44,486 bases of DNA from Calothrix sp. HK-06. Its GTDB lineage: Bacteria; Cyanobacteriota; Cyanobacteriia; Cyanobacteriales; Nostocaceae. The stretch lies in contig NZ_MRCD01000074.1 of NCBI RefSeq assembly GCF_001904745.1, positions 1 to 44,486 on the forward strand, in the 5' to 3' direction. Below the pieces are notes generated by a model that saw only the letters and a list, made by a program, of their open reading frames with translations, had not been told where the DNA came from and searched no databases. The first letter of the stretch is position 1; each line of letters starts with the position of its first letter. Shown one piece after another: positions 1 to 8,763 of the stretch. The position numbers and the translations under genes were made by a program.

Positions 1-448
1 ATAATACTGAAATTTGATTAAAAATTATACAAGTGAATACTTGAGTATCAAAAAATCAAGGTATTTTTTATTTTTTGGTTGTCAGACAAAAAGAATTTCT
101 TTCGGCGTTGCATAATTGGGCAATATAACACCCATTAGATAATAGTACTATCAAATTAAACCTACGAAGTTAGTCAACAGGGCGCCACAATCTTATTTTG
201 GTGCCATTATTTAGCTTGCTCGTTGGCAAGGATAAAAGAGTCAGATGGGACTACTTCGTTTGGCAGTTAGCTAAAAAAATAATCTTGTAGCGTTACGCAT
301 CATCAATATTTGTAAGATATATGAGCAATAATAACGACAATCACGATTTTTTCGATAATTTAATAAGCCTTAAGATAAACTTTCTGTAAGGTGCGTGACG
401 CTACGAAAATATTTCAACGTAGCGATAAGACTCGTAGCGTCACGCACC
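1..448. other. Gene-free left edge with one inverted repeat
   Basis: No credible reading frame was seen. The stretch is AT-rich. It holds one GGCGCC site at 181 that can pair weakly with a GGTGCC about 20 bases further on, a single repeat arm near 289–299, and a complete family-1 inverted repeat at 391–447. The latter is described separately. Confidence 0.6.
391..447. repeat. Family-1 inverted repeat, copy A
   Basis: Perfect 15-bp arms: GTGCGTGACGCTACG at 391–405 and its reverse complement at 433–447, with a 27-nt loop. It sits directly behind the 3' end of the phosphate-binding-type gene. The TAG stop codon (449–451, minus strand) lies in the conserved CCTACG tail of the repeat. It may act as a transcription end or an RNA-stabilising hairpin; that role is inference. 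Confidence 0.85.
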
Positions 449-1504
449 CTACGGTCGAACTGCTGCGAAGCCAGCTTGCTCTATGGCGCCTTGCCCTTGG
501 TCGGTAAGTAATAGTTGGGTATAGACTTCACCTGCTTGCTGTTCTCTACCTTTGTTTTGTTTAATAATTACGAACAATTTATTAGTTATTGGATAGCTAC
601 CATTTTTGATGGCTTTGATATTGACCTGATTACGCTGATTTGGGCATTGATTAGGGGATATTAATGGTTCTTGGTAAGGAGGTATTAGTTCGGTGTTTGT
701 GCGACCTAATGGTAAAGGTTTTACAGTGCATTGAGGTACTACTGCACGAGCAGAAGCGTAATATATACTACCAGGAGTTTTGCTAACTTGGCGCAGTGCT
801 TCTGTAGTGGAGTTAACATACTGCACGTTGGAGTTAAGGGCGTCAGAGTTGAAAATTACTGCATCTGCGTCTTCTGGGCGCTGCGAGAAAGGTGTAATGG
901 GTAAGTTTGATCCACCTACTTGTTTCCAGTTAGTAATTTGCCCTCGATAAATCTGTTGCAACTGCTCAGTAGTTAACCCTGGTACGTTGAGTGAAGGGTT
1001 GACGACAACCGCTATTCCATCAGTCCCAATCTGATGTTGCGATAATGTAAAACCACGAGAATTAGCGATGGCATATTCGTCTGCTGTGAATGGACGGGCT
1101 GAGTGAGCGAAGTCTAATTGCCCATCAAGCAACATGCGAATACCTGAGTTAGAGCTAGCACTACCGTTATTTGGGTCTACATAGCGCAACTGTAGTTCGG
1201 GACGGGCATTTTGAATTTGAGAATCTACCAATTGACGAATAGGCGCCCAAGCTGTACTGCCACCATAGTTGAATGAGCCGGGTGGAACAGAGCCAATTGT
1301 CTTAAAAGTAGATGTCGCATCAATGGCAGTGTTTAAGGTTTGACCTCTTGAAGAATCAACATTGGTGCTAGTCAAGCGTGGTCTCAGCAGCCACCAGAAC
1401 AGTCCACCAATAACCAAAATTGTCAATACTTTGCCAATAATTAGACCTCTAAGAAAAAGTCCGATTTCTGCGTTAACTAAAGGTTTTTTTTGGTTTATAG
1501 TCAT
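449..1504 (-). CDS. Membrane-anchored PstS-like substrate-binding protein
   Basis: This is a periplasmic binding protein of the phosphate-binding (PstS/PBP-like) superfamily, anchored by one N-terminal membrane helix (about residues 18–40, GKVLTILVIGGLFWWLL). The binding domain follows: a VPPGSFNYGGSTAW segment near the start, DGIAVVVNPS in the middle, and YRGQITNWKQVGG, a typical PstS-superfamily hinge block. The frame is open to an upstream ATG at 1564, but the ATG at 1504 (MTINQKK) gives a normal short cytoplasmic tail before the helix and is preferred; neither has a strong ribosome site. It follows a Ser/Thr kinase gene on the same strand after about 120 bases. No pst permease or ATPase gene is nearby, so a sensory or phosphate-scavenging role beside the kinase is likelier than a full transporter. 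This is inference. Confidence 0.75.
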   Translation of the reverse strand: MTINQKKPLVNAEIGLFLRGLIIGKVLTILVIGGLFWWLLRPRLTSTNVDSSRGQTLNTAIDATSTFKTIGSVPPGSFNYGGSTAWAPIRQLVDSQIQNARPELQLRYVDPNNGSASSNSGIRMLLDGQLDFAHSARPFTADEYAIANSRGFTLSQHQIGTDGIAVVVNPSLNVPGLTTEQLQQIYRGQITNWKQVGGSNLPITPFSQRPEDADAVIFNSDALNSNVQYVNSTTEALRQVSKTPGSIYYASARAVVPQCTVKPLPLGRTNTELIPPYQEPLISPNQCPNQRNQVNIKAIKNGSYPITNKLFVIIKQNKGREQQAGEVYTQLLLTDQGQGAIEQAGFAAVRP

Positions 1505-1624
1505 ATTATTAGTGAATTTATTGCCCGAATTATGAAGTGGTACTAGGACAAAAAGATCTAACATTAGGATAGATAAAATAATAATATTATATATTATTAA
1601 TTAAAATACCACTAATGGTATATT

Positions 1625-2761
1625 TTATAACGTTAGGTGTTTTAGTAAAATTCTTGGAGTCGGCATGTTAGTTCGGGGTAAGGCATTTTGAGAGGGCGAT
1701 TGAGTTTGTTGGTCAATAAGGAATATTATGGAATTAAAAAATATATAGATTAAACCTGCTACTACTACACTAGTGATAGCACCAAGACTTAACCCGAACA
1801 ACACGATAGAGTTTTTTTTAGATGGCAAAGAAGAATCGAGTGTTTCAAGCTGCTGTAGTGTCGGTTCTAGAATTTGTTGCTGTGTAGCTTGCTGGTGGCT
1901 TGGGTAATCAGTAATATTTATAGGTATATTTTGTGATTTTGAAAAAGCCAACTGCTGCACCACTTGTAGTGCCTCAATAGCTGAGTGGTATCGCTCCCGA
2001 AAATCATATCGGGTCATTTTGTCTAAAACATCTGCCAACTCAGGACTTACTTGTACCAAATGGCGCCAGAGAATTTCAGCAGTATGTTCGTCTTTTTGCA
2101 GTTGCTGTGGCTTTAACCCTGTTAAGGCTTGAATTCCAATCATGCCCACAGCATAAATATCGCTACTCAGCTTTGGACTACCTGAAGCCTGTTCGCTAGG
2201 CATATAGCCAGGAGTACCTACAATTACAGTAACATGCGTTGTTTCCTGTGTACTCAAATAGCCAGTGCCTATTTGCTTAATTGCCCCAAAGTCAATTAAA
2301 ACAATCTTGCCATCGCTAAGGCGCCGGATTATATTGCTGGGTTTGAGGTCGCGATGAACGACATTATGTTGGTGGACGAACACTAATGGTTCTAAAATAC
2401 CTTGCAACAAGTCAATAACATAAGCTTCACTCAACCGCTGTTGAGGAGCTAGTTCCGAACTCAAAGGATGACCATCAATCAATTGCTGAACTAAATAAAA
2501 TTCCTGATTTTCTTGAAAGTGAGCTTGCAGGTGAGGAATTTGATCGTGAGTTCCCAAGCGATGTAATAGTTCTGCTTCCGAGTCAAATAGACGTTTGGCT
2601 ATCTTTAAAGTCTTAAGGTCACATGCCAGCGGTTTAAGTTGCTTAACAACACATTTTGCGTCAAAAAGTTTGAGGTCTACAGCAATGTAAGTGTGACCAA
2701 AGCTACCAGTGCCCAAATTTTGGACGATTTTGTAACGTCCGCCTAGTAATTGACCTAACAT
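1625..2761 (-). CDS. Serine/threonine protein kinase with C-terminal membrane helix
   Basis: A eukaryotic-type (Hanks) protein kinase that transfers phosphate from ATP to Ser/Thr. Visible motifs: glycine loop GTGSFG at 17–22, ATP-anchoring lysine K40, catalytic loop HRDLKPSN at 136–143 (D138), DFG at 157–159, and a GTPGYMPSEQ activation/P+1 block. The kinase domain ends near residue 270. A Gln-rich linker leads to one strongly hydrophobic segment (about 318–350) and a short polar tail, so the kinase should face the cytoplasm. There are no PASTA, WD40 or TPR repeats after the helix, making this a short member at 378 residues. The gene begins at the only sensible ATG (2761); no clear ribosome site was seen. 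It lies upstream of the PstS-like gene on the same strand, probably in one transcript. Confidence 0.9.
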   Translation of the reverse strand: MLGQLLGGRYKIVQNLGTGSFGHTYIAVDLKLFDAKCVVKQLKPLACDLKTLKIAKRLFDSEAELLHRLGTHDQIPHLQAHFQENQEFYLVQQLIDGHPLSSELAPQQRLSEAYVIDLLQGILEPLVFVHQHNVVHRDLKPSNIIRRLSDGKIVLIDFGAIKQIGTGYLSTQETTHVTVIVGTPGYMPSEQASGSPKLSSDIYAVGMIGIQALTGLKPQQLQKDEHTAEILWRHLVQVSPELADVLDKMTRYDFRERYHSAIEALQVVQQLAFSKSQNIPINITDYPSHQQATQQQILEPTLQQLETLDSSLPSKKNSIVLFGLSLGAITSVVVAGLIYIFFNSIIFLIDQQTQSPSQNALPRTNMPTPRILLKHLTL

Positions 2762-2989
2762 AATCGTAATCAGTTATGGATATTATAAATTTTCTATAAA
2801 GACAGAAAAATGCTGGTTGACACAATATATGTTAGTACAATAATGCTAAGTGTAATCCAAAAAAGTATGAAAAATATCTAGTACCAGCGAAAGGTGCAAG
2901 TTAATACAGGTGCCTACTTTTGACTTCAAACACTATACTTCAAAGCATACAGGGGCAGACATGACAAAATATTGATGAAGATGTAAAAA

Positions 2990-3182
2990 GTGGAAAATTT
3001 ACTCAAAGCTCGTTTCGGCGCGTTTGACACGCTCTTTTATTAAAATTATTCCATCACTATTAGCGCTACCCACTGAGGAATATACTCGCTTGTTGCTGGA
3101 ATTATCTGGTGTATCGAGCAAAGAGTTAATTAATCGTTTTAGCTTGTTTTTAATTTTATTAATCTTGTGGGATGGGCTTTAA
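2990..3182 (+). pseudogene. Remnant of an Rpn/DUF4351-type C-terminus
   Basis: Two abutting frames read like the C-terminal tail often seen on cyanobacterial Rpn-family (PD-(D/E)XK, transposase-like) or DUF4351 proteins. The first frame from 2990 gives VENLLKARFG and then hits a stop near 3043. The next frame continues as IIPSLLALPTEEYTRLLLEL and then ELINRF, ending at a stop at 3180–3182. The expected order in the family is LLKARFG, a short helix, LPxxEYTxLLLxLS, then ELxxRF. One frameshift separates the halves and no N-terminal nuclease part was found. Assigned from memory of the family pattern, without a search. Confidence 0.5.
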
Positions 3183-3658
3183 GAATGCCCCGTCCTAACA
3201 TAGTACTATACATATATTATCAAGCGATAGCAGAAAAGAAGTTAAACCAGTTGGGATACAGAAAAATTAAGTGTTGTGGCAACAACAGGCGCCTTACAGA
3301 AACATTCTCCTCAATCATCGACAGTGAAGCTTCCCCAGACAAAGATAAGCGCACAATACAACCACATCGGCGCCGTACCATATTCGTAAACAGGGGTACG
3401 GCAAAGGTTTAAAGTCATGGCGTTACGTATGGATTAAAGAAACTATAATCTTATAAAGGATAAATACTACATCTACGAAGTTAGCGAGCAAACCCAAGCA
3501 TAGTAAATTTTTAAATCATTATCAGACATGATTAAAAATGTAAATAAGTCTTTGGATAGATGCTGTCTTTCTTTGATTTCTTTGATATAGTAATAATAAT
3601 TTATTTTCTGGAATATACGTTTAAGTGGCATTAGAATAATTTTTCTAGGAATGTAAAG
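3183..3658. other. Intergenic DNA upstream of the large hybrid kinase
   Basis: About 480 bases with no supported gene. An 81-codon frame here (3167–3412) has no protein-like composition and no ribosome site. The stretch has two GGCGCC sites and is AT-rich towards the kinase, where its promoter should lie; no convincing -35/-10 pair was picked out. Confidence 0.5.
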
Positions 3659-3694
3659 ATGACTAATCTTGAAAAAACAACGATTTTAGTGTAA
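3659..3694 (+). pseudogene. Stub of a response-regulator start
   Basis: An ATG with an upstream AGGA-type ribosome site (near 3650) opens an 11-codon frame reading MTNLEKTTILV and stopping at 3692–3694. KTTILV is the usual first beta strand of a receiver domain, which would continue with VDD. Two bases after the stop the ATG of the large hybrid kinase begins. The simplest reading is a deletion that removed the body of a receiver gene and left its start. The ribosome site may now serve as a translational lead-in to the kinase. Confidence 0.45.
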
Positions 3695-3696
3695 TT

Positions 3697-6600
3697 ATGT
3701 CTGAAAAGCTTTTTGATGGTAACTCTGAGATGGCAGGGTTAATGCGCTCGCTTGACTGGTCGCAAACACCTTTGGGTATACCTGAGCAGTGGGCGCAAAG
3801 CTTAAAGACTTCTATTCGCATCATGCTAGGGTCGCGTTATCCTATGTTTGTTTGGTGGGGAGAAACACTCACCAACTTTTATAATGACGACTACATTCCA
3901 GTTTTAGGTCAACGCCATCCTTGGGCTTTGGGTCAACCAGCATCTCAGGTGTGGGCAGAAATTTGGGATACGTTGGGTCCGCAAGCCGAAGCGGTTTTAC
4001 GCTCTGGAGAAGCTTCTTGGAACGAAGCGGTACTTTTAATTATGGAGCGTAACGGCTACACTGAAGAAACTTATTTTACGTTTTCTTATAGTCCTGTTCC
4101 AAATGATGATGGTGGAATTGGGGGTGTATTTTGTGCCTGTACTGAGGAAACGAGGCGCGTTTTAAGCGACAGACGGTTGCAAACACTACGCTCATTAGCG
4201 GCTCAAATAATTACAGCGAAAACAGTTAAAGATGTTTGTGAGATTTCGGTACAAGCCTTAGCAAACAACCCTCATGATGTGTCCTTTGCATTATTATATT
4301 TATTAGATGAGACGCTAACCAAAGCGCGATTGGTTAGCACAACTGGATTGGTGCCTTCTTCAGCTAGCCCAATAGAAATTGATATACAGGCAGACGAAGT
4401 AAATGGACATTGGGAGCTTGCTTCTGTTTTGGCAACGGGTGAAAGTCGGTTGATTGAGCAGGTAGAATCAAAAGAAAGCGCCAATTGCGGGGGAGTTTGG
4501 TCTGAATCTTCTCGAATGGCTGCTGTGTTGCCACTCACGACAGGTGAACAATCTCAAATTACCGGATTTTTGATTGCGGGGATTAGCCCACGACGAGAAT
4601 TTGATGATGATTATAAAGGCTTTTTTGATTTGGTTGCAGGACAAATTGCCACCGCGCTCACAAATGCCCAAGCTTATGAAGCCGAGCGTCAACGTGCCGA
4701 AGCATTGGCAGAACTTGACCGCGCCAAAACCGCATTTTTTAGTAATGTATCGCATGAATTCCGCACACCGCTTACTCTCATGCTGGCGCCTTTAGAAGAC
4801 ACAATTACTAATTTAGATGGAACAATTCCAGATCAAGAGCTAGAACAACTTCAATTGGTGCAGCGCAATGGAATACGGTTACTCAAACTTGTAAATAGTT
4901 TACTTGATTTTTCACGCATTGAAGCAGGCCGAGTGGAGGCAGTTTATGAACCTATAGATTTAGCAACTTATACAGCGGAACTTGCTAGTACGTTTAGGTC
5001 ACTAATTGAGCGGGCAGGAATCTCACTAATAGTTGACTGTCCACCCTTGCCCTCTTCGGTTTATGTTGATAGCGAAATGTGGGAAAAAATTGTTCTTAAT
5101 TTATTATCAAATGCCTTTAAGTTTACATTAGCAGGAAGTATTACAGTTCGATTGCAATCGTTCGGTAATCAAGTTAAGTTATTAGTTATAGATACTGGAG
5201 TTGGGATTAGACATTCCGAATTACCACATTTATTTGAGCGATTTTATCGTGTTGAAAACTCACAAGGTCGCAGTTTTGAAGGTTCTGGCATTGGGCTATC
5301 GCTAGTCCAAGAACTTGTTAAACTACATGGAGGCGCCATCAATGTCACCAGCACTTTCGGACAGGGTAGTTGCTTTACCGTTACCATTCCTACTACAGGC
5401 GCCTCAAAACCCCCAGAATATGTTAACAATACCACTCCTACCTTAGCATCAACAAAGTTAGGGGCGATACCTTATGTCGAAGAAGCGCAGCGCTGGTTTC
5501 TAGGCGAAAGTACTGAGTTAAATATGCTGAGTGCAGAGATAGAAGACCGCACTCGACACGCTCCCACTGCCAAGATTTTACTTGCTGATGACAACGCAGA
5601 TATGCGTGATTACATTCAACGGCTTTTGAAGGGGTCTTATACCGTTGAGGCTGTTGCAGATGGCGTTGCTGCTTTGGCTGCTATTAAGAATGATTCTCCA
5701 GACTTAGTGTTAACTGATGTAATGATGCCGGGAATAAATGGGTTTGAATTGCTGCGCGCGCTACGGTCTAATCCTCAAACTCAGGCAATTCCAATCATTT
5801 TACTATCGGCACGGGCAGGCGAAGAAACCCGTATTGAAGGACTAACAGCAGGCGCCGATGACTATTTAATTAAACCCTTTTCGGGGCGCGAACTGCTGGC
5901 ACGAGTTGAGGCAACATTGAAACTATCACAGTTGCGGCAAGAAGCTCAACAAAAAACTGAAGCTGCATTTCGACGCATTAATCAGCTATTAGAAAGCATG
6001 AGCGAGGCGTTTATTGCTGTTGATTTTGATTGGCGAATTACTTATCAAAATGCTACTGCCGAACGAATTAACAATAAACTTCGCTGCTATGTGTTGGGCA
6101 AAACTCTTTGGGAGGGATGGCCTGCCGCAGTGAGTTCAATCTCCGAGCAACAATACCGCCATGCCCTAGCACAACAGGTTCCCGTTCATTTTGAGCAGCA
6201 CTACTATGAACCACCTGACCATGACGTATGGTTAGAAGTTCATGCCTACCCGTATGAAGATGGTTTAGGTATATTTTATCGTGACATTTCTGCTCGCAGA
6301 CAGATAGAACAAGCTTTGCGCTCTAGTGAGGAGCAGACTCGGAGTATTCTTTCAAGTATTGCAGAAGCCTTCTTTGCCCTGGATGAAAACTGGCGGTTTA
6401 CCTACGTCAATCGCTCTGCTGGGGAACTGCTCGATGTAACTCCAGAGGATTTAATAGGTAAAAATTTCTGGGAAGAATATCCAGGTCTAAGTAGCAATGA
6501 GTTGGCGCAGGTTTACTGGAGCGCCATGCGAGACAGGGTGCCTGCGTCACTGACAGCATTTTATCCAGATGATGGTCGTTGGTACGAGGTTCGCACTTAC

Positions 6601-8763
6601 CCAGCTTCAAATGGTATCACCGTTTATTTTAACAATGTTACCAATCAAAAACAGGCTGAAGAAATTTCGCGTAAAATTGCCGAATTGAATGTTTTCCGCA
6701 TTTCTCTCGCCGATGCACTCCGACCGCTTGCCGACCCAGTAGAGATTCAAGCTACAGCCAGCCGTGTGCTTGGCGAATATCTCGGTGCCAATCGTGTCGC
6801 GTACTTTGAGGTTCGTGGCGCCGATTACGTCGTTGAGCGTGATTATGTTAACGCTGCCTCAGCAATCGCTGGCAACTACCCAATTGATTCGTTTGGTTTA
6901 AAATTACTTGCAGCGTACCGCACTGGTCACGCTGTGTTTTCGTCAGATGTGCAAGCCGATGCTAACCTTTCCCCACAAGAGCGTGAAGCCTACAAAGCAA
7001 TCGAAATAGGCGCCTATATTGGGGTACCACTGGTAAAAGAAGGCGAGTTTGTAGCAGGGTTGGCAGTTCACACATCTAGATCGCGAGCTTGGACACCAGA
7101 CGAGGTGTTCCTAGCCGAAGAAGTTGCCGAGCGCACTTGGGCAGCAGTCGAGCGTGCCCGCGCCGAAGTAGCGTTACGTGACAGTGAAAACCGTTTCCGC
7201 ATGGCGATAGAAGCTGCCCAATTAGGTACCTGGGACTGGAATCTCATCACCAATGAATTGATTTTAGATGAGGGTTACAAAACTATTTTTGGCTTACCAC
7301 CATCCAGTTCAAACAGCATTGAGGTCTTTTTTGCAGGAATGCATCCAACAGAGCTTGAACGAATACAACAATTAGTGCAAATAGCTTTGAACCCAGCAAG
7401 CGAAGGCAAATATGACGTAGAATATCGCATAATTGGAATTCAAGATAAAGTCGAACGGTGGGTTGCGGCAAAAGGACAGGTTTATTTTGATTATGCTGGC
7501 AATCCGCAACGCTTTATTGGTACTGTACTTAATATTACCGAGCAAAAACGTATTGAGGTAGTACGAGAACAATTTCTTGCCCGTGAACAAGCTGCAAGAG
7601 AAGCAGCAGACCGCGCTAACCAGATAAAAGACGAATTTTTAGCCGTGCTGTCGCATGAATTGAGAACACCCCTTAATCCAATTCTTGGTTGGTCAAAATT
7701 GTTACAGCAAGGAAAACTAGATGCACCAAAAACGAAAACCGCACTAGCGACTATTGAGCGCAACGCCAAGCTACAAGTGCAACTAATAGATGATTTGCTT
7801 GACATCTCTCGGATTTTGCGTGGCAAACTAACTTTAACCGTGGTTCCCGTTGATTTAAGTACCGTTATAATAGCAGCACTAGAAACAGTTCGATTAGCCG
7901 CAGAAGCCAAAGCTATTCAAATTCAAACCAACGTATTACCTAATATTGGTATAGTAATGGGAGATGGTGGACGGTTACAGCAGGTAGTGTGGAATATTTT
8001 ATCCAATGCAGTTAAATTTACACCTCAAGGCGGACAAGTTACTATTAACCTAACTTCAGATAATAACCACGCTCAAATTCAAGTCACCGATACAGGAAAA
8101 GGAATTAGCGCTGATTTTCTACCTTATGTTTTTGAACATTTTAGGCAAGAAGATGGAGCCACAACTCGTAAATTTGGTGGGTTGGGCTTAGGATTAGCGA
8201 TAGTGCGGCAAATTGTCGAAATGCATGGGGGAATGGTGGCTGTCAATAGTTTGGGTGAAGAAAAAGGCGCCACCTTTATTGTTAAAATACCACTAGCATC
8301 TCAATTATCTGTATTGCCAGTTATTGAGGCGCCTTTTGACGATTCCGAAAATTTAAACGGCATTCGCATCTTTGTTACAGACGATGAACCAGATTCACGC
8401 GATTTTATCGCATTTGTATTAGAACAAGCGGGTGCAAGTATTACAACCTTTGCCTCTGGAATTGAAGCATTACAAGCTATCTCTAAAGCCCTTCCAGACC
8501 TAATAGTAAGCGATATTGGAATGCCCGAAATGGATGGTTATATGTTTATACAGCAAATTCGTAGCTTGCCGCTTGATATTGGTGGAAAAACTCCGGCAAT
8601 TGCCTTAACTGCCTACGCTGGAGAAGTTGATCAGAAACAAGCTCTTTTATCTGGCTTTCAATCCCACATTTCTAAACCAGTAGAACCTGCTGAGTTAGTT
8701 CAAGCAGTTTTAGGTGTGCTGAAAAATTGTAGCATAGGCACCAACCAGCCAAATTTAATATGA
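3697..8763 (+). CDS. Giant hybrid histidine kinase (PAS/GAF, two kinase cores, two receivers)
   Basis: A 1688-residue soluble sensor with a duplicated phosphorelay. In order: PAS-type domain (about 10–155), GAF (165–325), HisKA with SHEFRTPL and phospho-acceptor H353, HATPase with N-box LLSNAFKF and DTGVGI, receiver with D674 (LVLTDVMMPG), two PAS domains (about 750–870 and 875–990), GAF (1000–1150), PAS (1160–1285), second HisKA with SHELRTPL and H1320, HATPase with ILSNAVKF, DTGKGI and GLGLGLA, and final receiver with D1606 (SDIGMPEMDGY). All acceptor His and Asp residues are present. No membrane helix and no bilin-binding Cys-His pair is seen in the GAF domains, so phytochrome-like light sensing is unlikely; the ligand is unknown. 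It starts at ATG 3697, two bases after a receiver stub. Its last 9 bases overlap the 3' end of the convergent, paralogous kinase gene. Confidence 0.92.
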   Translation: MSEKLFDGNSEMAGLMRSLDWSQTPLGIPEQWAQSLKTSIRIMLGSRYPMFVWWGETLTNFYNDDYIPVLGQRHPWALGQPASQVWAEIWDTLGPQAEAVLRSGEASWNEAVLLIMERNGYTEETYFTFSYSPVPNDDGGIGGVFCACTEETRRVLSDRRLQTLRSLAAQIITAKTVKDVCEISVQALANNPHDVSFALLYLLDETLTKARLVSTTGLVPSSASPIEIDIQADEVNGHWELASVLATGESRLIEQVESKESANCGGVWSESSRMAAVLPLTTGEQSQITGFLIAGISPRREFDDDYKGFFDLVAGQIATALTNAQAYEAERQRAEALAELDRAKTAFFSNVSHEFRTPLTLMLAPLEDTITNLDGTIPDQELEQLQLVQRNGIRLLKLVNSLLDFSRIEAGRVEAVYEPIDLATYTAELASTFRSLIERAGISLIVDCPPLPSSVYVDSEMWEKIVLNLLSNAFKFTLAGSITVRLQSFGNQVKLLVIDTGVGIRHSELPHLFERFYRVENSQGRSFEGSGIGLSLVQELVKLHGGAINVTSTFGQGSCFTVTIPTTGASKPPEYVNNTTPTLASTKLGAIPYVEEAQRWFLGESTELNMLSAEIEDRTRHAPTAKILLADDNADMRDYIQRLLKGSYTVEAVADGVAALAAIKNDSPDLVLTDVMMPGINGFELLRALRSNPQTQAIPIILLSARAGEETRIEGLTAGADDYLIKPFSGRELLARVEATLKLSQLRQEAQQKTEAAFRRINQLLESMSEAFIAVDFDWRITYQNATAERINNKLRCYVLGKTLWEGWPAAVSSISEQQYRHALAQQVPVHFEQHYYEPPDHDVWLEVHAYPYEDGLGIFYRDISARRQIEQALRSSEEQTRSILSSIAEAFFALDENWRFTYVNRSAGELLDVTPEDLIGKNFWEEYPGLSSNELAQVYWSAMRDRVPASLTAFYPDDGRWYEVRTYPASNGITVYFNNVTNQKQAEEISRKIAELNVFRISLADALRPLADPVEIQATASRVLGEYLGANRVAYFEVRGADYVVERDYVNAASAIAGNYPIDSFGLKLLAAYRTGHAVFSSDVQADANLSPQEREAYKAIEIGAYIGVPLVKEGEFVAGLAVHTSRSRAWTPDEVFLAEEVAERTWAAVERARAEVALRDSENRFRMAIEAAQLGTWDWNLITNELILDEGYKTIFGLPPSSSNSIEVFFAGMHPTELERIQQLVQIALNPASEGKYDVEYRIIGIQDKVERWVAAKGQVYFDYAGNPQRFIGTVLNITEQKRIEVVREQFLAREQAAREAADRANQIKDEFLAVLSHELRTPLNPILGWSKLLQQGKLDAPKTKTALATIERNAKLQVQLIDDLLDISRILRGKLTLTVVPVDLSTVIIAALETVRLAAEAKAIQIQTNVLPNIGIVMGDGGRLQQVVWNILSNAVKFTPQGGQVTINLTSDNNHAQIQVTDTGKGISADFLPYVFEHFRQEDGATTRKFGGLGLGLAIVRQIVEMHGGMVAVNSLGEEKGATFIVKIPLASQLSVLPVIEAPFDDSENLNGIRIFVTDDEPDSRDFIAFVLEQAGASITTFASGIEALQAISKALPDLIVSDIGMPEMDGYMFIQQIRSLPLDIGGKTPAIALTAYAGEVDQKQALLSGFQSHISKPVEPAELVQAVLGVLKNCSIGTNQPNLI

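Noticed and set aside
3167-3412. 81-codon plus-strand frame upstream of the large kinase
   Set aside because: No ribosome site, no protein-like pattern, and its left end overlaps the Rpn-tail remnant.
7491-7910. 139-codon antisense frame inside the first hybrid kinase, and similar long antisense frames elsewhere
   Set aside because: They mirror strongly coding genes with all catalytic motifs and have no independent support.
3697-8763. Phytochrome or cyanobacteriochrome identity for the GAF-containing kinase
   Set aside because: No bilin-binding Cys-His motif is present in either GAF domain.
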